A program made the translations under genes and the position numbers. The notes beneath the pieces were generated by a model, which was not told where the DNA came from, made no database searches, and worked only from the letters and a program-made list of their open reading frames with translations. Below are positions 1 to 10,995 of a stretch of 64,000 bases of DNA, one piece after another (positions within the stretch are counted from its first letter, which is position 1; the number at the start of each line of letters is the position of its first letter). The stretch is taken from contig JAJXUG010000015.1 in NCBI GenBank assembly GCA_021783095.1, positions 16,080 through 80,079 on the forward strand, in the 5' to 3' direction. This DNA is from Chloroflexota bacterium. Its GTDB lineage: Bacteria > Chloroflexota > Limnocylindria > Limnocylindrales > CSP1-4.

Positions 1-31
1 CGTCGGTCACTTGGGGGCTCTCCTCAGGCTG

Positions 32-1021
32 CTAGGCGGGTCGGGAACGATCGATGGTGGGGCGCTTGGCGGGCGGGACGTCCACGCCGAGGCCGAGGAA
101 GCTGGCCGCTGCGGCAGCCGCGCGAGAGGTCGAGGGGGCGCCGGGATGCTTTCGGACGCTGCCCAGCCTGGAGCGGAGCCGCTCGACCGTGTCGGATGGC
201 AGCTTCTCGAAGGTGTCGCGGACGACCCAGGCGCGGTGGCCGTCGTTGTGCTCGGCCGCTTCGGTCGCCTCGCGGTCCAGGAAGGCGGCCACGGCTGCCG
301 GGTCCACGTACAGCAGGTTGCGCAGCGCCCAGGACAGACTCTTCTGGACATCGGGCTCAGCGTCGCCGATGAGGTCGCCGACGAGCGCGATCCCGCGGCG
401 GGCGATCTCGGGCGTCCGGCCGGCTGCGTGGTCGACGAAGGGGATCGTGGCCACGGTGCTCCCCACGAGGCGGCGCTCCCAGCGTGATGGCGAGTACGCC
501 AGCTGCTCCAGCTCCGCCCAGCGGTACGGCTCGGCGAGGATGCCGCGCCCGACCACGTGGGCGAGGTTGTCGACGGTGATCCAGTCGGCGGCGGACCGCG
601 CCTCGCGGCGGAGCAGCTGCCACGCGCGCTCCGGCTCGTGGACGATCGCCCGGTCGAGGAGGTCGTTGGCGAGCCAGTGGAGCTCGAGGGGGGCCTGCCG
701 CTGCAAGTGGTCCGCGATGTCGAGCAGCGTACCCGGGTTGTCGCGGCGGGTGGCGGATCGGAGACCGCGCGTCACAGCCGAGAGCAGCGTGGCGCGCACA
801 CCCAGCACCTCGCCGATGGCCGGGGCCACGCGGCGCACGCCTTCGAGGCCCTCGGCGTCCGCGAGCTCCGGCAGCCCGTCGTGGAGCGTCTGGGCGATGG
901 CGGCCGGATCCTGCGCCTCCTCGCCGGCCCGGCGGCCCAGGGCGATCGCCGCGTCGAGGTGCGCCGCGACGAACGCCTGGGAGCGCTCGGTGGCGGGGCT
1001 CGCCGCCGCGACGGGCGTCAT
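32..1021 (-). CDS. DNA alkylation repair protein, AlkD-like HEAT-repeat family
   Basis: About 329 residues. The middle (roughly residues 60-270) is a run of short helical HEAT-like units. It contains a DWITVDNLAH stretch and an SPSRWERRLVG stretch that resemble the helices AlkD-type glycosylases use to hold damaged DNA. The family excises alkylated bases such as 3- and 7-alkylpurines. I chose the ATG at 1021 because it overlaps the stop of the upstream thioesterase gene (ATGA), which implies coupled translation at the end of the parA-parB-gyrB-thioesterase operon. The first ~45 residues are Ala/Glu-rich, and the C-terminal tail is Pro/Arg-rich and probably disordered. A different HEAT-repeat function is possible. 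Confidence 0.7.
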   Translation of the reverse strand: MTPVAAASPATERSQAFVAAHLDAAIALGRRAGEEAQDPAAIAQTLHDGLPELADAEGLEGVRRVAPAIGEVLGVRATLLSAVTRGLRSATRRDNPGTLLDIADHLQRQAPLELHWLANDLLDRAIVHEPERAWQLLRREARSAADWITVDNLAHVVGRGILAEPYRWAELEQLAYSPSRWERRLVGSTVATIPFVDHAAGRTPEIARRGIALVGDLIGDAEPDVQKSLSWALRNLLYVDPAAVAAFLDREATEAAEHNDGHRAWVVRDTFEKLPSDTVERLRSRLGSVRKHPGAPSTSRAAAAAASFLGLGVDVPPAKRPTIDRSRPA

Positions 1022-1500
1022 TGCTGGTCCACCTGCCCGGGCGTGGCGTCCGCGTCCTGTCCGTCGGGGACGAGGGTGAAGCCGTAGCGCGCCTTGAGCT
1101 CGGCCTTCTTGTCGTCGGGGGCGCCCACGAAGGTCGCCGTGGCCCGGGCGAGGAGGTTGCCGTCCTCGTCGGTGAGGACGCCCTCCGTCTCGACGATCCT
1201 GCGCCGGACGCTGGTCACCCGCCCCTCGCCGTGGATCGGCCGGCCGATCGGGACGGGGCGCTTGAACTCCACGTTGATGCGGGCCGTCACGCCCCACAGG
1301 TCGTGCTCGACCACCGCCCAGGCCATCACCTCGTCGAGGATCGTCGAGATGACCCCGCCGTGGGCGATGCCCTCCCATCCCTCGAACTGCGGGCTGAGCG
1401 TGGTGTCCACCCAGCAGCGCCCCTCGCCGGCGTGGAGCGCCAGGTGCAGCCCGCGGGCGTTGAGCGTCCCGCAGGCGAAGCAGTTGTGCGGCTCGAGCAT
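1018..1500 (-). CDS. PaaI-type hotdog-fold thioesterase
   Basis: A 160-residue protein. It starts with the LEPHNCFACG segment followed by NARGLHL, which is the usual N-terminal signature of short PaaI/YbgC-type thioesterases. The central GIAHGGVISTILDEVMAWA segment is the long hotdog helix, with the catalytic-region HGG and an acidic residue. These enzymes hydrolyse acyl-CoA thioesters; the substrate cannot be told from sequence. The ATG at 1500 gives a family-sized protein. The frame stays open upstream into gyrB, but those residues do not look like the family. It lies 43 bases after gyrB, in the same direction. Confidence 0.82.
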   Translation of the reverse strand: MLEPHNCFACGTLNARGLHLALHAGEGRCWVDTTLSPQFEGWEGIAHGGVISTILDEVMAWAVVEHDLWGVTARINVEFKRPVPIGRPIHGEGRVTSVRRRIVETEGVLTDEDGNLLARATATFVGAPDDKKAELKARYGFTLVPDGQDADATPGQVDQQ

Positions 1501-1543
1501 GACCCGGCGACCCGCGATGCGGACGTCGCCGAAGGTCCCGGTC

Positions 1544-4370
<2,827 letters not shown>

Positions 4371-4374
<4 letters not shown>

Positions 4375-5195
4375 GCCACCGCTCCCGTCGCGAACCCGTC
4401 GGTGGGCTGAGGCGCCACCGCCTCCTCGTTCACCGGATGACGAGCCCGGAGTTCTCTGGCCAAGCTCGCGTAGGCCTCGGCGCCCTTGGAGTCCGGCCGG
4501 TACAGGGCGATCGGCAGGCCGTGGCTCGGCGCCTCCGAGAGCCTGACGCTGCGCGGCACGACCGTCTTGAACACTGAGTCCCGAAGGTGGCGACGCACCT
4601 CGTCCGCGACCTCCGTTGAGAGGTTGGTGCGGCTGTCGAACATGGTCAGCACCACGCCGGCGATCGAGAGGTCCGGGTTCAAGTGGTCTCGCACGAGGTT
4701 GATGGTGGCGATCAGTTGGGTCAATCCTTCTAGGGCGTAGTACTCGCACTGGATCGGCACGAGGACCTGTTCCACCCCGGTGAGCGCGTTGACGGTGAGC
4801 AGGCCGAGTGACGGCGGGCAGTCCACGAGCACCCAGTCCCAGGAGGCTGCCTCGCTCCGCAAGGCCCGCGCGAGCCGATGCTCGCGTCCCTCCTGGTTGG
4901 CAAGCTCGATTTCCAGGCCGGCGAGGGAGATCGAGGAGGGCACGAGTCGGACACCCGTGACCGGCGTCTCGACATGCAGCTCGGCGAGGGGTCGCCCGTC
5001 GACGAGCGCCTCGTAGACCGATGCCTTGATGGAGGAGCGATCAATCCCGAACCCGCTCGTGGCGTTGCCCTGCGGATCGAGATCGATCACGAGGACACGG
5101 TCACCGAGGAGCGCCAAGTAGGTTGCGAGGTTCACCACCGTAGTGGTCTTCCCGACGCCGCCCTTCTGATTCGTACAGGCGATCGTCTGGCCCAC
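4371..5195 (-). CDS. parA: Chromosome-partitioning ATPase ParA (Soj)
   Basis: A 274-residue deviant Walker ATPase that drives segregation of ParB-parS complexes on the nucleoid. It shows KGGVGKTT with the signature lysine at residue 11 and the P-loop lysine at 16, then DLDPQGNAT, and the DCPPSLG Walker B region. ATGs lie 21 and 27 bases further upstream (5216 and 5222). I chose the GTG at 5195 because a strong AGGGAGG ribosome-binding site sits four bases before it, and family members start directly before this TIACTNQKGG strand. It heads the parA-parB-gyrB-thioesterase-AlkD operon. Confidence 0.95.
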
Positions 5196-5350
5196 GCAAC
5201 CTCCCTGAACGATCATCGTCAACCCCTGAATTCTAGCATCGGAGCGCCCCCGACCAACTCCTCGGAGCTTGGCGGTCCGGCGGGCGCCAATGGTCCCCGA
5301 CCGGACTTAGCGCAGCCTCACTCGCGGCTTGGCGCCCCCTCTACGGCCGA

Positions 5351-5366
5351 TGTTTCACGTGAAACA
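5351..5366. promoter_or_regulatory. parS: parS centromere site
   Basis: A perfect 16-bp palindrome, TGTTTCACGTGAAACA, identical to the classical parS consensus bound by ParB/Spo0J. It lies 155 bases upstream of the parA GTG and 208 bases before mreD. Sites of this kind cluster near the replication origin, so this part of the window is probably origin-proximal, although no dnaA or DnaA-box cluster is present here. Confidence 0.95.
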
Positions 5367-5456
5367 ACGTCCCCTGAAGGCCGCAGGAGGCGCACTAGGC
5401 GCCTCTGACGTGACAGGGCGTACCTCGAACGTTTGGAGTTCTTCACCCTGTGGCAA

Positions 5457-5485
5457 TTGCCCGACCGGTGGCCCCATGGGATACT
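5457..5485 (+). promoter_or_regulatory. Candidate sigma-70 promoter of the mreD-mrdA-rodA operon
   Basis: TTGCCC at 5457-5462 and GATACT at 5480-5485 with a 17-base spacer. It lies about 90 bases upstream of mreD, in the only gap that could hold a promoter for the rod-shape operon. This is pattern recognition only. Confidence 0.35.
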
Positions 5486-5574
5486 CCGGCCGAGCTCTAC
5501 GCTGCCATTCCGTCGTCGCGGTCGCCCACTTCTGCGCCCGACCGTCGGCCGTCAGCCGAGGATCGACGCCACAC

Positions 5575-6072
5575 ATGCAACTCACCCTCGCCGCGGTGCT
5601 GGCCGTGGTGGCTGCGCTCGTTGAATACACCATCATCCCGTATCTCCAGCTCGGGGACGCCGCACTCCAGCCCGTTCTCCTGCTCGCCGCCATCTGGACC
5701 GTCGTCGGCAGCCTCGAGGCCGGCCTCACCGTGGCATTCGTCGGTGGGCTCGCCCTCGACGTGCTCAGCCAGCGACCGCTTGGTGCCTCAGCGTTCAGCC
5801 TTCTGATCGCGATTGGGGTGGCCTCGCTCATCGGAGGAGCCCTCCGCAGAGCCCGGATCCTCGCCCCGATCGTCGTGACCGCCGCCGCAAGTCTGGTTTA
5901 CTCGATGCTTCTGCTACTCGTCACATCGCTCCTGAACGGCGTCTCGATTGACGGCGCCAACACCATGGTCATGCCCTCCGCCATCTACACCACCGTCGCG
6001 GCCGCCGTCATCGGACCGCTCGCGGTCACCGTGGCGATGCGCCGCCGTGACCCGGAACGAGTTGACTGGTGA
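5575..6072 (+). CDS. mreD: Rod shape-determining protein MreD
   Basis: A 165-residue, almost entirely hydrophobic protein with about five transmembrane helices. It has the MreD-typical early segment (QLGDAALQPVLLLAAIWTVVG) and the FVGGLALDVLSQRPLGASAF region. MreD is the small membrane partner of the elongasome. The ATG at 5575 gives the family length; the frame is open further upstream but would read through parS. Its stop overlaps the mrdA start (GTGA). The usual mreB and mreC neighbours are absent: upstream is parA on the other strand. Confidence 0.85.
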   Translation: MQLTLAAVLAVVAALVEYTIIPYLQLGDAALQPVLLLAAIWTVVGSLEAGLTVAFVGGLALDVLSQRPLGASAFSLLIAIGVASLIGGALRRARILAPIVVTAAASLVYSMLLLLVTSLLNGVSIDGANTMVMPSAIYTTVAAAVIGPLAVTVAMRRRDPERVDW

Positions 6073-7967
6073 GCGAGCCCTACCTGCTCCCGCATCGAGA
6101 GCGCGATCGGCGACCGATTCGGTTCGTGGCGTTCGGCCTCGCGATGGTCATGGTGTTCAGCCTCCTGACGGTTCGCCTGGGCTACCTGCAGATCACGAAC
6201 GGCCGAACGTACGCGACCATGGCCGAGGCAAATCGATCGGTCACTGTGGCGATCCCGTCCTCGCGGGGCCTCATCTACGATCGCAAGGGCCGCCTGCTTG
6301 TCGCCAACGTCGCGTCCTATGCGGTCAGGATCACGCCCGCGGACCTGCCGTGGGGCCAGCGGGACGCGGTTGCCGCGCAGCTCGGCGCCCTGCTCAGCAT
6401 GCAGCCCTCCGACGTCCTCGCCACGGTGGACAGCGCGACCGGTTCGCAGTTCGACCCGGTGACGATCAAGCAGGACGTCCCGAAAGTCACCGCAGACGTC
6501 ATCTCAGAGTCGGTGTCGCAGCTCCCGGGCGTCAGCGTGGCCATCGAGACCCGTCGCGAATACACGACCGGGACCCTGATGTCCCACATCCTCGGGTACA
6601 CCAGCCAAATCGATCCGGCGACCTACGCCCGCCTCCGTGCGTCCGGCTATCTCCCGGACGACGCCATCGGCCAGGCCGGACTGGAGGCGAGCTTCGAGTC
6701 GGTGCTTCGAGGGACCTACGGCCAGCAGGTGATCGAGCGTGACGCCACCGGCAAGAATCTCCAGGTCCTCAAGACCACCAACCCCGTCCAGGGGGCGTCG
6801 CTCACGCTGACCATCGACACCACAGTGCAGAAGGAGGCCCTGCGCGCCCTCCAATGGGGCATGAAGGCGGCCCACCTCAAGCGCGGCGTCTTCATCGTGA
6901 TGAACCCGCAGACTGGCGAGGTCCTCGCGATGGTGAGTCTGCCGACCTACGACGACAACCTCTTCGCGAAGGGCATCTCCCAGGCAGATTTCCAGAAGCT
7001 GGCCACCGACAAGACCCAGCCCCTGATCGACAATTCGGTGCAGTCCCAGTTCGCACCGGGTTCGACGTTCAAGCTCGTGACCGGCTCGGGCGGCCTCCAG
7101 GACAAGAAGCTCACCGCGACGAGCAAGATCCGGACCGCCGCCTACATCACCATCGCGGGGACCAAGTTCTGGGACTGGAACCACCAGGGCTGGGGGATGT
7201 GCAACATCTCGTGCGGCTTCGGCAACTCGTCCGACACCTTCTTCTACCAGGTCGCGACGATGCTCGGCTCCGAGCGGCTCTCGTACTACGCCCACGCCTA
7301 TGGCTTCGGCCAGCCGACCGGGATTGACCTGCCGGGCGAGGCGAGCGGCATCATCCCGTCAAACCAGTGGAAGGTCAGCACCTTCGGGCAGCCCATGTTC
7401 GCCGGCGAGACCGCGCAGGCGGGCATCGGGCAGGGCTACGTGGCCGTGACGCCCATCCAGCTCATCAATGCCTACACCGCCCTCGCGAACGGCGGGAAGC
7501 TCTACCGCCCCCAGATCGTCGAGACGATCACCGGCCCCGATGGCCAGGTGATCCAGCCGTTCAAACCCGACCTCATCCGACAGGTTCCCGTGTCGGCTGC
7601 GAACCTGCGGACCATGCGCCTCGCGGCGCGGGCGTCGGTCACCATCCGGCACACCTACAACCTCGTGGACATGCCGGTCAAGGTCGCCGGCAAGTCAGGC
7701 ACGGCCGAGTTCGGCATCAGGGACAAGCTCGGCCGGCTGCCGTACCACTCGTGGTTCGTCGGCTGGGTCAACAAGGACCCGACCTCGGCCGACTTCACGA
7801 AGACCGACTCGCAGCTGATGTTCCTGGCCTTCGCGTATTCCGCGAACACCATCGGCAACGCGGCCACCGAGATCGCGAAGGACTTCCTCCAGATCCATTA
7901 CCACATTCGCCACAACTATCTGATCCCGGCCCTCATGGTGACCGGCAACTTCGCTGGACAAGGCTGA
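6069..7967 (+). CDS. mrdA: Penicillin-binding protein 2 (class B transpeptidase)
   Basis: A 632-residue class B PBP that crosslinks septum-independent, lateral-wall peptidoglycan in partnership with RodA. It has a cytoplasmic N-terminus, one transmembrane anchor (about residues 18-40), a pedestal domain with the conserved RGLIYDRKGRLLVAN, then the transpeptidase domain. The catalytic motifs are S332-T-F-K335, S387-S-D389 (the S-x-D form of the S-x-N motif, which I recall in MrdA-type PBPs), and K542-S-G-T545. The start is GTG in the GTGA overlap with mreD. Three bases separate it from rodA. Confidence 0.94.
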   Translation: MSEPYLLPHRERDRRPIRFVAFGLAMVMVFSLLTVRLGYLQITNGRTYATMAEANRSVTVAIPSSRGLIYDRKGRLLVANVASYAVRITPADLPWGQRDAVAAQLGALLSMQPSDVLATVDSATGSQFDPVTIKQDVPKVTADVISESVSQLPGVSVAIETRREYTTGTLMSHILGYTSQIDPATYARLRASGYLPDDAIGQAGLEASFESVLRGTYGQQVIERDATGKNLQVLKTTNPVQGASLTLTIDTTVQKEALRALQWGMKAAHLKRGVFIVMNPQTGEVLAMVSLPTYDDNLFAKGISQADFQKLATDKTQPLIDNSVQSQFAPGSTFKLVTGSGGLQDKKLTATSKIRTAAYITIAGTKFWDWNHQGWGMCNISCGFGNSSDTFFYQVATMLGSERLSYYAHAYGFGQPTGIDLPGEASGIIPSNQWKVSTFGQPMFAGETAQAGIGQGYVAVTPIQLINAYTALANGGKLYRPQIVETITGPDGQVIQPFKPDLIRQVPVSAANLRTMRLAARASVTIRHTYNLVDMPVKVAGKSGTAEFGIRDKLGRLPYHSWFVGWVNKDPTSADFTKTDSQLMFLAFAYSANTIGNAATEIAKDFLQIHYHIRHNYLIPALMVTGNFAGQG

Positions 7968-7970
7968 TCG

Positions 7971-9131
7971 ATGCGCGTGATGCGGGCCGAGCCCGGCCGC
8001 TTCGCTGACATCTCCAGCCGGACCGTCGGCGCGGTCTGGCGCGCCTACGACCTCCAGCTCACGACCTACGCCGCACTGCTTGGCGCCGTGGGCCTCGTGA
8101 TGGCCTATGTCAACACGGTCGAGGCTGGTCAATCAGCGCTTGGCAACGGCAGCGTCTTCTCGCGAGCGCTGCTGTGGTCGGGTCTGGCCATCGTCGTGTA
8201 CCTGGTGGCCACAGCGTTCAACTACCAGTGGCTCAAGACCTTCGCCTGGCCCATCTACGGCGTCAACGTGGGCCTGCTCGTGCTGACCATGGCGATCGGC
8301 GACGGCGTGGGCGGCTCCGCCCGCTGGGTCTCCATCGGGCCGCTCACGTTCCAGTTCTCCGAGCTCGCGAAGATCCTGATGATCGGCGTGTTGGCCGCGT
8401 ACCTCGGCAACCGTGAGGGGAAGCTCGATTCGCTCGTGGCGATCCTCGGCGCGGTCATCCTGATCGTGCCTCCGTGGATCCTGGTCATGCTCCAGCCGGA
8501 CCTCGGAACATCGCTCTGCCTGCTTGCGATCCTCGCCGGCATGCTGTTCATGTCAGGCGCGAGCCTCATCTGGCTGGGCGCTGGCGCCGCAGCCGTGGTG
8601 GCGGCGATCCCGGTCATCTGGGCGAGGGTGCTGCAGCCGTACCAGCAGCAGCGGATCCTGTCCTTCCTCAACCCGGCCGCCGACACGCAGGGTGCGGGCT
8701 GGCAGGTGCAGCAGGCACAGATCGCCGTGGGCGCCGGCGGCCCGCTGGGCGTAGGGCTGACCAACGGGGCCCAGGCCAACGGTCAGCTCCTGGCCGTGCG
8801 CGAGAGCGACTTCGTCTTCGCAGTCCTCGCCCAGGAGCTAGGGTTCATCGGGGCCGTTGTGGTGTTCCTCCTGTTCATCGCCCTGCTGTGGCGCGTCCTG
8901 GTGGCAGCCTGGCGGTCGAAGGACTCGTTCGGGACGCTCTTCGGCGCCGGCGTCGCCTCGATGCTGCTCTTCCAGGTGTTCGTGAACGTGGGGATGGTCG
9001 TCGGGATCATGCCCGTCACGGGGATCCCCCTCCCGTTCATCAGCCATGGAGGGGCGTCGCTCGTCAGCATTGCGCTTGGATTGGGGGTGATCCAGAGCGT
9101 CAACATTCGCCAACAACGAGCGCAGTGGTGA
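7971..9131 (+). CDS. rodA: Rod shape-determining protein RodA (SEDS peptidoglycan glycosyltransferase)
   Basis: A 386-residue SEDS-family polymerase with about ten transmembrane helices. It extends glycan strands from lipid II and is paired with the PBP2 encoded just upstream. Recognisable parts: ARWVSIGPLTFQFSELAK in the middle, LQPDLGTSL, a large extracytoplasmic loop with the likely catalytic region (ESDFVFAVLAQELGF), and the C-terminal GIPLPFISHGGASL. The cytoplasmic N-terminus is about 30 residues longer than in many RodA proteins. RodA rather than FtsW is inferred from the mreD-mrdA context. Confidence 0.93.
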   Translation: MRVMRAEPGRFADISSRTVGAVWRAYDLQLTTYAALLGAVGLVMAYVNTVEAGQSALGNGSVFSRALLWSGLAIVVYLVATAFNYQWLKTFAWPIYGVNVGLLVLTMAIGDGVGGSARWVSIGPLTFQFSELAKILMIGVLAAYLGNREGKLDSLVAILGAVILIVPPWILVMLQPDLGTSLCLLAILAGMLFMSGASLIWLGAGAAAVVAAIPVIWARVLQPYQQQRILSFLNPAADTQGAGWQVQQAQIAVGAGGPLGVGLTNGAQANGQLLAVRESDFVFAVLAQELGFIGAVVVFLLFIALLWRVLVAAWRSKDSFGTLFGAGVASMLLFQVFVNVGMVVGIMPVTGIPLPFISHGGASLVSIALGLGVIQSVNIRQQRAQW

Positions 9132-9134
9132 GAC

Positions 9135-9171
9135 GGCCCGCCGCCGAGGATCAGCGCCGGCGGAACGGGCC
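9135..9171. terminator. Hairpin between convergent rodA and the J-domain gene
   Basis: Arms GGCCCGCCGCCG (9135-9146) and CGGCGG-aa-CGGGCC (9158-9171) pair around an 11-base loop, with only a two-base bulge. It sits at the junction of two convergent genes and overlaps the last codons of the minus-strand gene. It looks like a bidirectional terminator without a clear T-tract. Confidence 0.35.
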
Positions 9172-9912
9172 GCCCCGCCCCCGCTCGGCCGCGCCCCGGC
9201 TGGCCCGGAGGCCCTTTGCCCTCAGGATCTCGTCGATCTCCTGCTGGTAGGTCCGCCCGATCGGCATCCGGTCGAGCCACTCGAGGTACTCGACCTCGGT
9301 CCGCGCGATCTCACCCAGCGACCAGCCCGCGTACCGACCGAAGTTGAGGACGCTGCCCGATGGGTGGCCGGGCGGCGGGCCCGAGGCCCCCTCGCCGTCG
9401 GGCCGGCTCGTCGCGCCGGAGGAGAACCCGCCGATCGGCACGCGGCCCGTCGTCCACGCCCTCGGGCCCGGGCCAGCCGCCGCGCTGCTGGCCGTGCTGT
9501 CGGCGGGATCGCTCATCGACCCGAACGGCCGGTTCGCTGACCCGCCCGGCCCCGGCGAGGCGCCAGCCAACTGTGTGGCGCCGGGCGACTTCGTCGTCGC
9601 CCGGCCCGGTGGCTCATCGTGGACGGGAGGCGCCGGGGCCATGCGGGCCGTCCTCGTCTGCGCGTCGGCGGCGGCGACCCATGCCGCGTTGCCCGAGGTG
9701 CGCATCCGTCCCCTGTCCACGGCGGCGCGCTTGATCGGGTCTCGCAGCTGCTCCCACGCCTTGTTGATGGCGATCATCTTCTCGTGGGATTCGGGGTCTC
9801 GAGAGACGTCGGGGTGGTACTTGCGCGCCAGCCGGCGGTAGGCAGCCTCGATGACCTCGGCTTCCGCCTCTGGGTCGACCTGGAGGGCCTTGTACGGGTC
9901 CGAGACGCTCAC
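9151..9912 (-). CDS. J-domain protein with a C-terminal ExoX-C-like domain
   Basis: About 253 residues. Residues ~3-70 form a DnaJ domain with the obligatory HPD (in ARKYHPDVSRD), so it should stimulate a DnaK-type ATPase. A long Pro/Gly/Ser/Ala linker follows. Near residues 195-240 a compact segment reads FGRYAGWSLGEIARTEVEYLEWL, which resembles the small domain at the C-terminus of exodeoxyribonuclease X-like proteins. Zinc-finger and substrate-binding domains of true DnaJ are absent. The start is set at GTG 9912, nine bases after a GGGGAGG; an ATG 18 bases upstream lies before that ribosome-binding site. Confidence 0.75.
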   Translation of the reverse strand: MSVSDPYKALQVDPEAEAEVIEAAYRRLARKYHPDVSRDPESHEKMIAINKAWEQLRDPIKRAAVDRGRMRTSGNAAWVAAADAQTRTARMAPAPPVHDEPPGRATTKSPGATQLAGASPGPGGSANRPFGSMSDPADSTASSAAAGPGPRAWTTGRVPIGGFSSGATSRPDGEGASGPPPGHPSGSVLNFGRYAGWSLGEIARTEVEYLEWLDRMPIGRTYQQEIDEILRAKGLRASRGAAERGRGGPFRRR

Positions 9913-10041
9913 CTGCCGCAACCTCCCCACCGGCGGTCCGCGTCCTCGATGGCGTGGCGCTTGCGCCCCGCTCGAGAAGGCGGCATGCGCGCGAAGCCAG
10001 GCGATGCGACGGCCGACTCCATCACAGGCAGACTAGCACGC

Positions 10042-10875
10042 GTGCAATCACCCCCCGAACCCCCCGAACGAGTCGTCGACACCGGGACCTCCGGCGTTCG
10101 CGAGGCCGTCCAGCGATGGCGGCTCGTGATCGCCCGCGAGCCGCGACCGGATGGCCCCGGGCAGCGCGAGCTGCTGGCCGACTGGGATGCAGCGCTGCTC
10201 GCCTCCGGCCTGCCGCTGGCGGGCGTCGACTCACCGCGCGCCAGACCGCGCTTCGTCCTCGCCGCGCCGCTGGGGTCCGGGGTCCGCGCCGAGGCGGAAC
10301 TGGCCGATCTGTGGCTCGTCGAGCGGCTTGCGCGCTGGCGCGTGCGTGAAGCGCTGACACCGCGCATGCCGCCCGGCCATGTGCTCGTCGACCTCTACAG
10401 CGTGTGGCTCGGGGAGCCGCCGCTCCCGGGTCGAGTGGCGGCCTCGGTGTACCGGCTGACGCTGGCCATGCCGGCTTCCGCCGAAACGCTGGTGCGCGCG
10501 GCGGCGGCTCTGCTCGCGGCCGAGACCCTGCCCCGGGACCGACGGAAGGGCGAGGCGACCGTCTCCTACGACCTCCGCCCGCTGCTCGCTGATCTCGAGG
10601 TGCGGAGCGCGCCGGACGGGCCGGAGATCCGGATGACGCTTCGTCATGACCCCGCCCGTGGAGTCGGGCGCCCCGACGAGGTGCTGGCTGCGCTCGGCGA
10701 TGTGCTCGGCATCGGGCCCCTCGAGCCGAGGGGCCTCTGCCGCGAGAGCCTCGTCCTGGCCGAGCCACCCCCGCCGGAACCGCCCGCTCCGCGCGGACCC
10801 CGCCGGCCGCCGGCGAGGCGCGCGGCCCCGGACGGGTACCCGAACTCGTCCCGCGGCGACACCCGCAACGGCTGA
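10042..10875 (+). CDS. DUF2344 / radical-SAM-linked protein
   Basis: About 277 residues resembling the TIGR03936/DUF2344 'radical SAM-linked' family (segments LVIAREPRPDGPGQRELLADWDAAL and LVDLYSVWLGEPPLPGRVAASVYRL, quoted in parts). In other genomes this protein lies between a B12-binding radical SAM protein and rplU, often with RNase G, and the two are sometimes fused. Here it keeps its place just before rplU, but neither the radical SAM partner nor RNase G is nearby. Its biochemical role is unknown. I chose GTG 10042; the frame is open much further upstream, but there it overlaps the J-domain gene on the other strand. The C-terminal 40 residues are Pro/Arg-rich. Confidence 0.7.
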   Translation: MQSPPEPPERVVDTGTSGVREAVQRWRLVIAREPRPDGPGQRELLADWDAALLASGLPLAGVDSPRARPRFVLAAPLGSGVRAEAELADLWLVERLARWRVREALTPRMPPGHVLVDLYSVWLGEPPLPGRVAASVYRLTLAMPASAETLVRAAAALLAAETLPRDRRKGEATVSYDLRPLLADLEVRSAPDGPEIRMTLRHDPARGVGRPDEVLAALGDVLGIGPLEPRGLCRESLVLAEPPPPEPPAPRGPRRPPARRAAPDGYPNSSRGDTRNG

Positions 10876-10877
10876 CG

Positions 10878-10907
10878 TTGACGCCGCTCGCCTATCCACC
10901 ATAAACT
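10878..10907 (+). promoter_or_regulatory. Candidate promoter of rplU-rpmA
   Basis: TTGACG (10878-10883), an 18-base spacer and TAAACT (10902-10907), 88 bases upstream of the rplU ATG. The A/T-rich -10 stands out in this GC-rich sequence. Confidence 0.5.
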
Positions 10908-10995
10908 CTCCGTTCGCGCCCGCGCAGGTCGTCGGCGCCTCTCCATGTCCACGCTGCGGTCGCCCCGCGGCCGCCATTCGCTCTTCCGAGGACCC

